NCBI GenBank assembly: GCA_007026445.1
Contig: VDMD01000051.1
Span: 124,001 to 188,000 of the forward strand
Reading direction: 5' to 3'
Source of the DNA: Schizophyllum amplum
Lineage: Eukaryota > Basidiomycota > Agaricomycetes > Agaricales > Schizophyllaceae
Length of the DNA stretch: 64,000 nt
In this document: piece by piece, positions 44,966 to 55,352 of the stretch
Position numbering within the stretch: the stretch's first letter is position 1
Layout of the letters: the number at the start of each line of letters is the position of its first letter
Program-made: the position numbers and the translations under genes
The notes under the pieces: model-generated
Databases searched by the model: none
What the model was told of the DNA's origin: nothing
The model's input: only the letters and a program-made list of their open reading frames with translations

Positions 44966-46522
44966 ATGTCCTCACCGAGTGCCTCAGAACGCGCAGAGGC
45001 GCGGCGGCGCGCTATTCTGTCCCGCGGCAGCGACAGGCTGTCAAAGTTGAAGACGACCGCCCACGGAGAGGGTGCAGCCTACCTGAAAGATGGTACGTGC
45101 TATGCTAGCTCATCATGTTTCTTTTACAACCATATACTCAATCATTCTAACTCCTCATCTCGCCATGCCTCATACCCTGAACTGACCGATTCCCAAGACC
45201 GCCCCCTCCACCCCTCTCGCTCCCAATTCATGGCCGAAGACTCCGCCATGCCGCCCCCCTCCCGCGGCACCACACCCTTCCGCGACACCACTCCCCTCCG
45301 GGGCGACTCCCCCAGCCCCTTCGGAGGTGTCTCCCCCAGCCCTTTCCGAGGCGCCTCCCCGAGCCCCTTCTCCACCTCTTCCTCCTCTCAGGCCCCCGCA
45401 CCTGCTGTCGCCGCGCCCGACCCCAGCGTCTGGTCCGAAGATGAACAAGCGCGCTTCATGCGCGCGCTCATGGCCGGCAGCGGCGGCCCACCACCGTCGG
45501 ACAACGCCTCCGCGGGCCTCGGTGCAGGAACGGGCACAGGAGCAGGACGCTCGCCCTCGTTGCCACCGCAAGACAACCCGCTCGCCGCGCTCATGGGCAT
45601 GGCCGGTGGTGCCGGTATGGGTGGCATGGGCGGAATGGGCGGAATGGGTGGACCCACCCCCGGAGCCGGCCTCGAGGGCCTCGAAAACAACCCGCTCCTG
45701 TCCATGATGCAGCAGATGGGCATCGACCCTCAAGGTCTCCAGGGTCTCTCAGGACAGCCAGGGCAAACTCAACAACAACAACAAAAACCCACGAAGCCCC
45801 CATCCCGCTTGCAGCGCGCGCTTCCTCTGGTACACGCGGTCGCCGTGTGGACGCTGCTCGCCTACTTCGTCTTTTTTCGCCCCGCGAGCGCGGCGGAGAC
45901 GGAGGTAGGCTCGGGATGGGGCAGCTATGGTGACCCGCAGACGTGGATGGGCGCAAATTCTTGGACCTCGTGGATCGCCTTCGACGCCTCGAAATGGCGG
46001 CGCGGCGGCGCGGGGTGGTGGCCCTGGGCGCAGCTGGCGAGGCGGGCGCCCGACCTCGGCGTGTGGGAGACGACGGTGGGCGCGCAGTCGTTCGTGTATG
46101 CGTTCTTGGTGCTGGAGATGCTGCTGCACTCGGTGCGGATCGTGAATGGGGTGGTGAGTGGCTTCTTTGAATGCCTTTTTGATATGGCCACTGTCTTTCT
46201 CCGTCATTGTGTGCATCCGCCGTCTTCGTCTCTATCTATGTTTTCGCGTCCCCTCCTTTCTCATGGCCCTTTATCTCTGTCGCATTTCACAACCGATCCC
46301 TCTCCTTCAACCCTTCTGACCATACTAACTCTCATCCCACAGGACGCCGTGCAACCGCCCGCCCTCCTCGCGCTCGCTCTCCCGCACCTCCCGCCCGCGC
46401 TCTCCAGCACGATCGTGCACGGGATGAAGTACGTGCGCATGGCCGGGCTCGTGCTCGACGACGTGGCATTCTTGGTCCTCGCGCTCGCGGCGCTGGTCGT
46501 GGTCGCGGGGTGGATGGCATGA
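44966..46522 (+). CDS. GET2: GET complex subunit Get2-like (tail-anchored protein insertion)
   Basis: Three exons, 44966-45092, 45198-46153 and 46343-46522, give 420 residues. Both introns are multiples of three, so the unspliced frame stays open. The N-terminus is the charged Get3-docking helix typical of Get2/CAML (SERAEARRRAILSRGSDRLSKLK). A Ser/Pro-rich linker follows with the repeated PSPF motif, then a Gly/Met tract (GMGGMGGMGGMGG), a DNPLAALMGM helix and poly-Gln. Three C-terminal membrane segments are visible: ALPLVHAVAVWTLLAYFVFF, SFVYAFLVLEMLLHSV and VLDDVAFLVLALAALVVVAGW, as expected for the ER-resident Get1/Get2 receptor that receives tail-anchored proteins from Get3. The family diverges fast, so the assignment rests on the docking motif plus topology. 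Confidence 0.8.
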   Translation: MSSPSASERAEARRRAILSRGSDRLSKLKTTAHGEGAAYLKDGTCYASSSCFFYNHILNHSNSSSRHASYPELTDSQDRPLHPSRSQFMAEDSAMPPPSRGTTPFRDTTPLRGDSPSPFGGVSPSPFRGASPSPFSTSSSSQAPAPAVAAPDPSVWSEDEQARFMRALMAGSGGPPPSDNASAGLGAGTGTGAGRSPSLPPQDNPLAALMGMAGGAGMGGMGGMGGMGGPTPGAGLEGLENNPLLSMMQQMGIDPQGLQGLSGQPGQTQQQQQKPTKPPSRLQRALPLVHAVAVWTLLAYFVFFRPASAAETEVGSGWGSYGDPQTWMGANSWTSWIAFDASKWRRGGAGWWPWAQLARRAPDLGVWETTVGAQSFVYAFLVLEMLLHSVRIVNGVVSGFFECLFDMATVFLRHCVHPPSSSLSMFSRPLLSHGPLSLSHFTTDPSPSTLLTILTLIPQDAVQPPALLALALPHLPPALSSTIVHGMKYVRMAGLVLDDVAFLVLALAALVVVAGWMA

Positions 46523-47574
46523 GGATGAAACGGGACGAGAGAGCCTGGATACGCGACCCCGTATTGCTCGTGGTAGACCCCGCATTGCCTGTGCTACATA
46601 GATCCTGCTGGTGTGTAACCATATTGATGTCTGCTTGGTCTTCGGTTGGGCGGTGGAATAGGATGTATCAACAAGGATTGTTGGTACGTTGTTTGCATCT
46701 CCGTCTAAGTACCTCTTGAAGCCATCTGCATCAGGACTATACCGGCCTTGTGTGCCCCCACAGCGTTACACACTGAGATACTAATAGGCGCTGGCCGCAC
46801 TGAATGACATTGACATGAGGACGAACATGGGCGCTCGCCGGCGGTACAGCAGCAGCCAATTGGTCAGAACAGCGCTCGCGAGTCCGTAATACTTGTGGTA
46901 CATCACCGGGGAGGTTGCGCGTTGATCTGCTGTTGACCCTCACTGCAGTTCATGCACTCCCTGCTCGGACGCCTGCCTGGTCGACGTCTTTCGCATCATG
47001 TATCCCGGATCCGTCCCATACTACAATTCTGCGGGAGGTGCTGACCGATCTTCAGGACGATGCTCACCATCTGCTATGGTCTAGTCAGAGATGGTGCGGG
47101 AGGCGCAGCGACTACCCGAAGGTGATGGGAAGAGCCAGAAGACGGCGAGAAGACCCTGAAGCTGATAGGAAGAGACGGTGGAAATACCTGCAGGCCGCGG
47201 TAGACTGGAGATTCCTGCGTGGGTATCAGTACTAGACGGCTGTCACTGAACCTTGACAGTGGAGGGGTATGAGTAGAATAGCCACCCAATGCATGTACGC
47301 GCTGCCTCTCTGGTAGGAGGCTTGCCTCCTACCAGAATGTACGCGTTGCCTTGGAGAAAACTATTCATCCTGCTTTCCGCACAATCACCTGAGATTCATC
47401 GCTTCTTAAGTATGCTAAGTACAAACAAGCGGAGAGTACACCACCGCGTACTTATTCTGTGATAGGTGGATGTGCCACACAAAACAAGCGAGGCTTTCCC
47501 ACCTTCTGTCTCCCCCCTCTGATTGTGTCGACGTCATCCCTCCTTCCCTCATGGACGCTGCGGGCGAACAACGA
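46523..47574. other. 1.05 kb intergenic region
   Basis: Convergent region between the Get2-like gene (+) and F-box H (-). It includes a perfect 11-bp hairpin at 47310-47335. No supported gene. Confidence 0.4.
47310..47335. repeat. perfect 11-bp hairpin flanked by direct repeats
   Basis: CTGGTAGGAGG, loop CTTG, CCTCCTACCAG. On each side lies ATGTACGCGYTGCCT (about 47293-47307 and 47337-47351) as a direct repeat with one difference. Confidence 0.8.
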
Positions 47575-49549
47575 TTAGCTACCCCATGTCTTCAAGTCGT
47601 CCTGCTCGATCCTGCCCATCGAATCATCAATCAATTTCACGCAAGTAGGGCCGTACCAACGAAATAGAAAACTCACGGAACGTTAGGACCGGACTTGTGA
47701 AGATCCACAAATCCGTCTTCGTCGCGACGGACGCTGTAAACCCCCCACTCGCGATACCAGGTGGCCGCGTCCCAGCGCCCCACTTCTCTCCTGCTCTGCG
47801 GGAGCCACACCTCGCGCAGCGCGGGCCAGCGACAGCCCCCATCAGCGTGTCTCTCACCAGCATGTCTTTCACCAGCATATCTCTCACCAGCATGTCTCTC
47901 CCCAGCAGGCCCCGTGTCCTCAGCATGTCTCTCACCAGCAGGCGGCGCATCCCCAGTCCCCCAGCTGCCAGACCCGTCGACCCGCCCGGAGAGCGCGCGG
48001 ACGATGTCAGGCAGGGCGATGCCCGCGCGCGCGCGCTGCTCCGGCGCCTCGGCAGGATCCCGAGCCTGGGATTGCCGCCACGCCTCCACGGTGAGCGCCG
48101 AGCGGAACGTGTTCAGGCGCAGCGTTTGGAGGCGGAGGAGTGGGGCGAGGGCGCTGGCGCACGCGCTCTGAGAAGGAAGGAGAAATTCAGGAATTAGCAA
48201 GTTCGAAAGAGGACCTCAACGGTGCGGGCACGCACGCACCAGCTCCGGCGCTTGCCAGGGGACGCGCGCGCCGGCCTCGGCGTGGAGCTCGAGGAGCTCG
48301 AGGCGCGGGAAGGCCTTTGCGATGAACTCGCAGAGGCGCATGTCTGCGAGGTCGCGGAACGAGAGACGCAGATCGCGCAGGTCAGGTAGCGCCGTGACCG
48401 ACAGAATGCGCATGAGCTCGACCGGCGCCAGCAGGACGCGCTGCGGGGGGCTGGCGATGATGATGCCCGTCGGAAGCGCGGGATGCTCGTCGACCTTCGT
48501 CGTGCAGTGCGGGTAGGCGAGAAGGGACAGCGCACGCAGGGTTGGGGGCAGGTGGGCGTATATGCCATCCGTCGCGGTCGGGTTGTAGAGCTCGAATGTA
48601 TCGAGCGCGCGCAGGGCCGTCCCCAGGCGCGCTGCCGTGTTATCGTCTCTGGGCCACACCACGCAGCACGGCTGAGGAAATGTGGGGGTGTATCTGCAGC
48701 GGACACGGAGGACGGAAAGTCGCGGCGCAGCAACAAGCAACGTCCCGATGTGCACATGCGCAAATATCGACGCCGGGGTACCCGAACCTGGATCCTCAAA
48801 TGCGCCAGGATCGTCCTGCGGGTGCAGCCAGCACCCTGTGATAACAAGCTCGCGCAGCGCCGCCCACGTGTACGCTGCGGCAATGGGCAGACTGAGCGCT
48901 TCGGCGCCGACTTCGAGGCGCTCGATCTGCGAGACGTCGAGCTGTGCCAGAAGGGTGGCAAAGGAAAAACGCGTGGCGCGCATTCTGTTTGCACACAAGC
49001 GCGCATCGTATATCTCATCGAAGCGTGAGCAAAATTGGAGCACGCGCGGTTGGCAGGACAGGGTCGGGAAGGCGGGGAGGGGCTTGTAGGGTGTGTAATC
49101 CCTGGATCCGAGATAGTTGATAGTCTTGTAACACAGTCGGGCAAGGTCGAGGGTCTGGAGCTGTGTGGCGGTAGGGAGGATGTCGCGTACCCTGTACATG
49201 ATATTTTCAGCGCAGAGATGAAGGGACCACAGCCTGTCCGCGTCAAAATCGTCGAAGAAGTGATTGAGAGCATCCTCATCGTGGTCAAAGACGTGAAGGT
49301 AAAGGTGCCTACATACCGTCATGAGTAAGTAGCGTATGCAGCGCGTACATCGGTTACGCACCTTATATAACATCGTACCGTCTTTGGGGGTATGTTTGTG
49401 CGATCCCAATGGTATACAGAGAAGAGCGATGGACATAAGAGACGGCGCAATTGACTTGACGTTGACGAGAAAGAGACACTGTCGTGAAACGATAGATAGC
49501 CTACAATCCAGCAGAAGACATCCAGGTTGTCCCGAATGAGGCTTGACAT
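47575..49549 (-). CDS. F-box/LRR-like paralog H
   Basis: Four exons, 49549-49362, 49308-48240, 48167-47677 and 47611-47575, give 594 residues. Exon 1: RDNLDVFCWIVGYLSFHDSV, SSTSSQLRRLL. Exon 2: HLYLHVFDHDEDA, LQTLDLARLC, LQFCSRFD, ALRELVITGCWLHPQDDP, TATDGIYAHLPPTLRALSLL, LRLSFRDLADMRLCEFI, ELHAEAGARVPW. Exon 3: LRLNTFRSALTVE, a tandem GERHA-type repeat, LREVWLPQS, DLHKSGPNVP. The last exon is IEQDDLKTWGS. By eye it is the nearest relative of E (shared SSTSSQLRRLL, SALTVE/SALSVE, HKSG.NVP). The GERHA insert makes exon 3 longer than in the others. Confidence 0.84.
47820..47940 (-). repeat. in-frame 15-nt minisatellite in F-box H exon 3
   Basis: Unit CACCAGCATGTCTCT (plus strand) repeats about five times with small changes, coding for (A)GERH(A) on the minus strand. 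The units are a whole number of codons, so the copy number can change without breaking the frame. Confidence 0.8.
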
Positions 49550-49839
49550 CGTGTACGACGGTCAGTCAACCGCTGGTCCTCTAGGGGGGTGAGCAGGTGA
49601 AGTTCAAGTGGAAGCATAGTCACCGCGCTTGGACAAGCCTCAACGGGTTGAGCTTTCCGGTCTTTCAACGGTTCCGATGTAGGCGCCACGGATGGCTGAC
49701 GATTCACAATCATGGCAGACTCCACAACCGCCAATCTGTGTATTGCCAAGCAATACTTAAGTAGAGCTCGATGTGCTCCATGATCTCGAGAAACCCCAGG
49801 GGATCTTGCAGTGATCTTGCTTCCCCGTCGTCCGTTCTC

Positions 49840-50610
49840 ACACCTGGACCGCCCTCCCTCTCTCCCCCTCCCCCCTCCTCGTCCTAGCGCGCCTGCTTCC
49901 CTCCTCTAGTCCCCCTTGACTTCCTCGTCACTTTTTCCTCCTCGCTCTGCCCTGCGCTCCCCTCCTCCTCCAACTGCCCCGCCCACTTGAGTTGTCCCAC
50001 CCACTTGAGTTTCGCAAGAGGATGCATCAAGGAGAAGCTCTCGCCCTCCTTCCCCGCTTTTCGCCCGTCCTCCTCCCCGCCCGTCCTCCGCTCACTTCTT
50101 CGTACCCCCTCAGCCATACCTTCTCTCCCCTCACGCCTCCTCAACCCATCCGGCCAGCTCTCCCCTTCCCCCTTCGCGTGCCCCCTTCTCTCCCATCGCC
50201 CCTCCCCCTCCCTCCATTCGTCGCCCCCCCCGGCGCCCCTCCCCCCTAACCGCCCCACTGGCTCCCTGACATGCCACCCCTCCCCTCCCTGTGCCCCTCC
50301 CCTTGTCGCCCCACTCGCCCCCCGGCACGCATTCCCACCTCCCCTTTGTCGCCCCCCCCCCCCACCTCCCCTTCGCCGCCCCCCACCTACTCTTCGCCGC
50401 CCCCTCGCCCTCTCCTCCACCCTTCGCCTTCGCCTCGCCTCCTCGCCCTCCCCTCCCCTCCTCGCCATCTTACATCATTTGGCTCGGTCCCCCCCAATTC
50501 CCTCATCTCCCTCTCTCCTCTTCCTCCCCTCCCCCTCGTGTTCACCCCTCACCCTCGTATTCACCCCTCCCCCTGCCCTCCTCTTTCCCTCTCTCCTCAA
50601 GTAGGGGGAT
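49840..50610. repeat. polypyrimidine tract (C/T-rich, + strand)
   Basis: About 770 nt built mainly of C and T with CCTCCCC and CTCCCC words, including a run of 13 or more C near 50350. No motif of a coding gene. Confidence 0.8.
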
Positions 50611-50689
50611 AGACTCCTTAAGTACGCCTCTCAAGCAGCGGGATACACCCAGGCCAGTCGACGAGGAGATGCGTGCAATATGTGTTTTG

Positions 50690-51190
50690 GTGAGGAGCGA
50701 GGTGGCGGGGTAAGGAAATGGGGTTTGGGAGCGGAGAGGGGCGTGAAGCGGGGAGAGGAGCGTGAGGTGGGGAGAGGAGCGTAAAGTGGAGAGGAGCTTG
50801 AAGTGGACGAGGGGAGGGACGGAGTCGAGATGGCGAGGAGCGTGAAGTGGAGAGGGGAGGGACGCGAAGCGGAGTGGTGAGGAGCGTGAAGTGGGGAGGG
50901 GAGAAGCGTGAAGGGCAGAGGGGAGACGGGAAGGGGGAGGAAGGGGAAGAGAGGTATGCCGTCGTTTATGCACCCAAGCATACACATTGGAACCGCTGGA
51001 CTGTATAGTCGTCGGGCTGGAAGGACTGAATAGAAGATTGGACAGGAGGGTTGCGCAGGGGCGAAGGAAGGGGGTTGGGGGGTGTAAAGGGGGAAGGTGT
51101 GGAAGGCAAACGAGGTTGAGGTATACCAATCGAAGAGGGGAACGGGCGAGCAAGGGGAGATGAGGATAGGGGGTGTGCGCAGACGGCCAA
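50690..51190. repeat. polypurine tract with degenerate minisatellite
   Basis: About 500 nt of G/A-rich DNA with repeated GGAGCGTGAAGTGGAGAGG-like units, facing the pyrimidine tract in the opposite sense. Confidence 0.75.
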
Positions 51191-52079
51191 GGATGTTGAC
51201 GAACGATCAGGACGTTGGCGCATATCCAGGATGTTGATGTTGGCTGACTGCCCATGTTGGCAGACGGCATGCGATGACGGAGAGAGGTCGAGGCAAGTCA
51301 AAAGCATAGTTGCAGATGGCAGCGTCGCGGTTGCGGTTCTACCAACGCAGATCCGATGGCCGGCTTTCAGCGGACGTCTGCAGACGGGTGGCCAACGGCA
51401 AAGAGCACGTCTTGGGTGGACGTGAGGACGGCGAGCGAGGGCGGGAAGTGCCGACGGTAGGGGAACGAAGGTCGTTTTGTCTTTTCTGCTCGCGCCTCTT
51501 CATTGAGATCGACGCCGCAGGGCGTTATGCTTAGGCGAGGAGGGGGTGTGAAGGGAGGCGCAGACAGGGAAGAGGAGGAGCGGACCGAGCGAGAGTGGCG
51601 CCCATCCTGCGCTCGACGTCTAGTCTCACGGGTCAGCCTCTTCTCACTGATTGACGGCGGGACGGGTCCTCGACGTCATCCTTCACGCCGCCGCCTTTCT
51701 CACCTCACCGACCTCTCCGCGCCTGCCGCCCCCGCTCTCAGCGCATCCGCCCTTGTCCGCCGTCCATCCTTCCCGTCTACGACGACGTACTCCTCCCTTT
51801 TGTAACCCTCTAGGGACTGCTCCTCTAAGCCGATCATTGAACCCCCTCGCCCTCCCTCTCCTCTCCCCCCCTCCCCTCTCCCCCCCTCCTTCTGCTCCCT
51901 CGCCTCTCCTCCTCCTCCTTCTCTCTCCTCCTCCCTATCCTACTCCCTCCTCCTGTCCCTCTATCGTCTCCCCCATCTTCGCCCCAGTCTCTTTCAGGAA
52001 AACATGGCAGAAGCCGGACGCGCAGCGGAGAGAACAAATGAGCGGGAACGCATGACTGGGTACACATCGAGAAAAGGTG

Positions 52080-52720
52080 CGGCAGACGTGAAGAGGGGGG
52101 GGGGCGCACGCCAAGAAAGGGGAGTGCACGCAAGGGAAGGAGGGGGAGTGCACGCAAGGGAAGGAGGGGGATGTACGCAGAAGGAGGCGGAGGGCGAGAG
52201 GCAGGGGACCAATGTGGCGGGGAGGGGGTGCACGCGAGCAAAGATGCCGCCAGGTGCGCGGAGGATGGAGGAGAGGGGGGGGGGGGGGGGCAGCGAAGCA
52301 GGGGCGGAGAGGATGGAGGAGAGAGGGGGGGGTGGCAAGGATGGAGAGGATGGAGGAGGGGGGAGGGCGAGTCGCAGGGGCAGAGGGGGCGAGTCGCTGG
52401 GGTAGAGGGGGCCAGTTACTGTGGAGGAAGGGGGCGGGGTGAGGGGGCGCACGCGGGACGTGTGTGGCGAGCAATTGGGGGCATGTCGGAGAAAGCAGTT
52501 GAGGAATGTGGGAGAGAGCAGTTGAGGAATGGGGGAGAGAGCAGCTGGGGGCACGTCGGCGATAACAGTTGGAGCACGTGGGAGAGAACAGTTGGGGGCA
52601 CGTCGGAGAGACCAGTTGGGGCGCGTGGGAGAGCTGGGAGAAGGGGGAGAGCGATGGGAGGAGAGAAGCGGGGGGCAAGGAGCAAACACGCGGTGAGAGG
52701 GATGAGCCATGTGAAGAGGG
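52080..52720. repeat. second polypurine tract with tandem repeats
   Basis: G/A-rich DNA with duplicated GAGTGCACGCAAGGGAAGGA, a G-run of about 16 near 52280, and a degenerate ~35-nt unit (GAGAGCAGTTGAGGAATG and GGGGGCACGTCGG words) at 52490-52640. Confidence 0.75.
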
Positions 52721-53058
52721 AGGGCTACATGTGAAGTCACGATGTCGCGTACAATGGCCACAGCAGGTCCCAGAAATCAATGCTCCTGCGGTCTCTTCGA
52801 AACGAATGGATCCATGAATTCCGCAGTGCTATGTACGTTGTAAGAAGATGTTCCTACGTGAGAGCGTTATGTACTTAGTAAGAGGAAGCGAGCGTAATAA
52901 CCTGAAGCTGTATGCTTCCGCACGTTATCGTACTGTATCCTGAATGTGCATCGTCGTCGTCGTCGTCGTCGTAGTGGGGTATGAAATATACATAAGCCAT
53001 AAGCACAAGCCCAATAAGCAACCAAGAAAGCCCAAAAACAAAACCAGCAAACAGGCGC

Positions 53059-55275
53059 CTATGCGACGCCCTTGATGATATCCGCCGCCAACTCGCCGAT
53101 GCCGACCACCGTCGACTGGATGTGCGCCGAGATCTGGATGGGAATCACCGACGCGTCCACCACGCGCAAGTTCGTCGTGCCGTAGACCATCAGCTTCGTG
53201 TCCACCACGCCGCCCTTGGCCTTCGGCAACATGCTCGCCGTGCCGATGGGGTGGTACTCGGTCGACAGGGTCGTCTTCGAGTACTCCCTGAGGTCGGTCA
53301 CGTCGGCGGAGGGCACGGCGCGGGCGCCAACGTAGTCCGCGTACGGGCCGGCGGTGGCGATCTCGAGGATCTTCTCGGTACCGGCAGTCTGGACATCGAG
53401 GTCAAAGTCGACACCGAAGTAGTTCGCGTTGATGGTCGGGTAGTCGCGCGGGTTGGAACTCGCGATATGGATCGAGCCTGCGCGGGTGGTCATTAGCAAA
53501 ACGTTCAACGAGCCGCGTGTACAGGCGCATGTCCACATACCTCGGCTCAGCGGGTGCTGGTTCGCAGCGAGGAACGTGATGTACGACTTGCCCTCCTCCG
53601 GCGCGCCGTTGGTGGCGAAGAACCCATCGATCGCAATGAGCTCCATCTGACCCACGGTGCTGTCGGTAAGCATATCCATCTGCGCCTCCATGATCGGATA
53701 GTAGACCGAGTCCTTCTGTCCCGCAACGTAGAGCTCCGCGTCCGCGATCATGGTAGCAGCCTGCGTGTCGCCGACGAGCTGCTGCAGCGTCACGTAGCCG
53801 ATCGAGGGCACAGCCTGGTCGTAAATGCTGGCCTTGCCGCTGCGCCAGTCCGCGAGCTGGGCGGCCGCGTAGTCGGCATCGTTACGGAGGGTGTCTAGCG
53901 TCGTGGTCCCATCCTCAACCTCGAAGGCGACAGACGTGTAGGCTGAAGAAATGTCATTAATCGCGGTGTGCAGATGGTGATAAACAAACGCACAGTGCTC
54001 CTGGAGATTCTCGCCAACAGGCAGGTCGAGCAGCTGGGTGATGCCAACACTGAATGGTTGTCAGATCGAGGCACGAGGTTGGACAGACCGTTGCTTTACT
54101 CACGCTGACAGCACATCGGCCTTTCCAATACCAGACAGCTCCAGAATCTGAGGCGTGCTGCAGAACGTGAGTATCGGTCTTCCGCACATGGCGGAGGAAG
54201 CACGCACTTGACGGATCCCGCGCTGATAATGACCTCCTTCTTCGCCGCGACGGTGTACGACGAGTCGCCATTCAGGAACGTCACTCCCGTCGCCGTTAGG
54301 CTGCTGCCCGTCGTGTTGAAGTTCACGCGCGAGACGAGTGAGTTCGTGAGGAGCACGAGGTTCTTGCGCGCCTCGTTCGGGTAGTAGTACGCTGCCGCTG
54401 AATAAGCGCGTGTGCTGTTCGACGGGCGGATGTCTGAGGGTGTTTGGTTCGCGCCGATGACATTTCCCCCGAGCGGGTTGTCGTTGCGCCCGATACCCAG
54501 CGCCGCGAGTGCGGGGATCCAGGACTGCGCGGCCTTGGAGATGTAGTTGCCGAAGGAAACGCTGACCGGTCCGCTGTTGCCTATGTACTTTGAGCTCGGT
54601 GTGGCTTGCAGGAGACCCTGTTCGCTAGCGGATGGCGCGGTGAAGGTCTCAGCCTTCTTCATGTACTTGAAGAGCTTGTTCCAGTTCCATCCCGAGTTGC
54701 CGAGGTTCGCGATTGCGTTGTAGTCGGCCTTCGACGCGCGGTCCCACACGAGGAAATTAAGCGCGGATGAGCCTGCAAGCGGTCTTCATTAGTACGGTCC
54801 TGCGATCTGCGGCGAGCAGCTCGGCACACACCTCCAACGATCTTGCCCCTGGGCCAAGGACGGCTCGGGACACCGTTCTCCGCCTCGGTCATGTAAGCCC
54901 AGTCGTACTCGGTGTTGAGGTCGGCGCCAAACTGTGGACAAATCGTAAGTCACAAGTAACCCTAGTATGCTGACGCATGGAAACTCACCATGCCAGGAAC
55001 GTCAACGATGTCCACACCCACGGCGGTGGTACCGGCTTCGATGACGCCGACCTTGACCGAGGCGTTCTCGCTGAGGCGCGCAGCGAGCTGTGTGCGCCAG
55101 TAATCAGCCAAAGCCTGAAGCAAGAGCGCAGTCTACGTACGGCCATCCCCGCAGAGCCCGAGCCCACGATAATGTAGTCGTACGTCCCCGCAGCGAATGC
55201 GGAAGCGTCCGTCATCGTGACCGCGACGGAGCGCGACACCAGGAGGGCGAGAGTGACGAATGCACCGAGAGCCAT
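53059..55275 (-). CDS. GMC oxidoreductase (aryl-alcohol oxidase-like, AA3)
   Basis: Multi-exon gene starting at the ATG at 55275 and ending at 53059. Early exons are about 55275-55141, 55087-54989, then FGADLNTEYDW to KIVGG, then the long SSALNFLVWDR exon. The N-terminus MALGAFVTLALLVSRSVAV is a secretion signal. It is followed by the FAD-binding YDYIIVGSGSAGM, the EAG of the dinucleotide fold (VGVIEAGTT), PRGKIVGGSSALNFLVW (GMC signature region) and ITPQILELSGIG-like second signature text. The substrate domain ends in STEYHPIGTASM with the catalytic His, and in NLRVVDASVIPIQISAHIQSTV with the second His. Secreted members of this family oxidise alcohols or sugars and supply H2O2 for lignocellulose decay. 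The exact substrate class is inferred. No defect was noticed. Confidence 0.87.
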
Positions 55276-55339
55276 GTCGAGCGAGTGAACGTTAGACGAG
55301 GGGGGCGAGGGCACCTGGTTCTCTCGGTACACATACGCG

Positions 55340-55352
55340 CCCTTATATATGG
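55340..55352 (-). promoter_or_regulatory. TATA box of the GMC oxidoreductase gene
   Basis: CCATATATAAGGG on the minus strand, about 70 nt before the start codon, is the clearest TATA-type element in the window. Confidence 0.55.

Larger units (their letters stand above)
49550..53058. other. 3.5 kb low-complexity, strand-asymmetric region
   Basis: Apart from short unique parts (49550-49850, 51200-51650, 52740-53058), this region is simple sequence: C/T-rich on the plus strand at about 49840-50610 and 51700-51985, G/A-rich at about 50690-51190 and 52080-52720. Long ORFs here are Pro/Ser- or Arg/Gly-rich by-products of composition. A (TCG)n microsatellite lies at about 52950-52975. Confidence 0.65.

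Noticed and set aside
44509..45108. 199-codon plus-strand ORF starting with a true ATG upstream of the Get2-like gene
   Set aside because: It overlaps the Get2-like first exon in another frame, contains duplicated intergenic sequence also found behind F-box F, and shows no domain.
46915..47235. 106-codon plus-strand ORF
   Set aside because: It begins at a non-ATG codon, has no recognised motif and lies in a 3' intergenic zone.
47310..47351. Helitron 3' end
   Set aside because: The hairpin resembles one, but the expected CTRR just after it is missing.
49884..50713. Long Pro- or Arg/Gly-rich ORFs in the low-complexity region
   Set aside because: They arise because C/T- or G/A-only DNA lacks stop codons in some frames. 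No domain, and several overlap on both strands.
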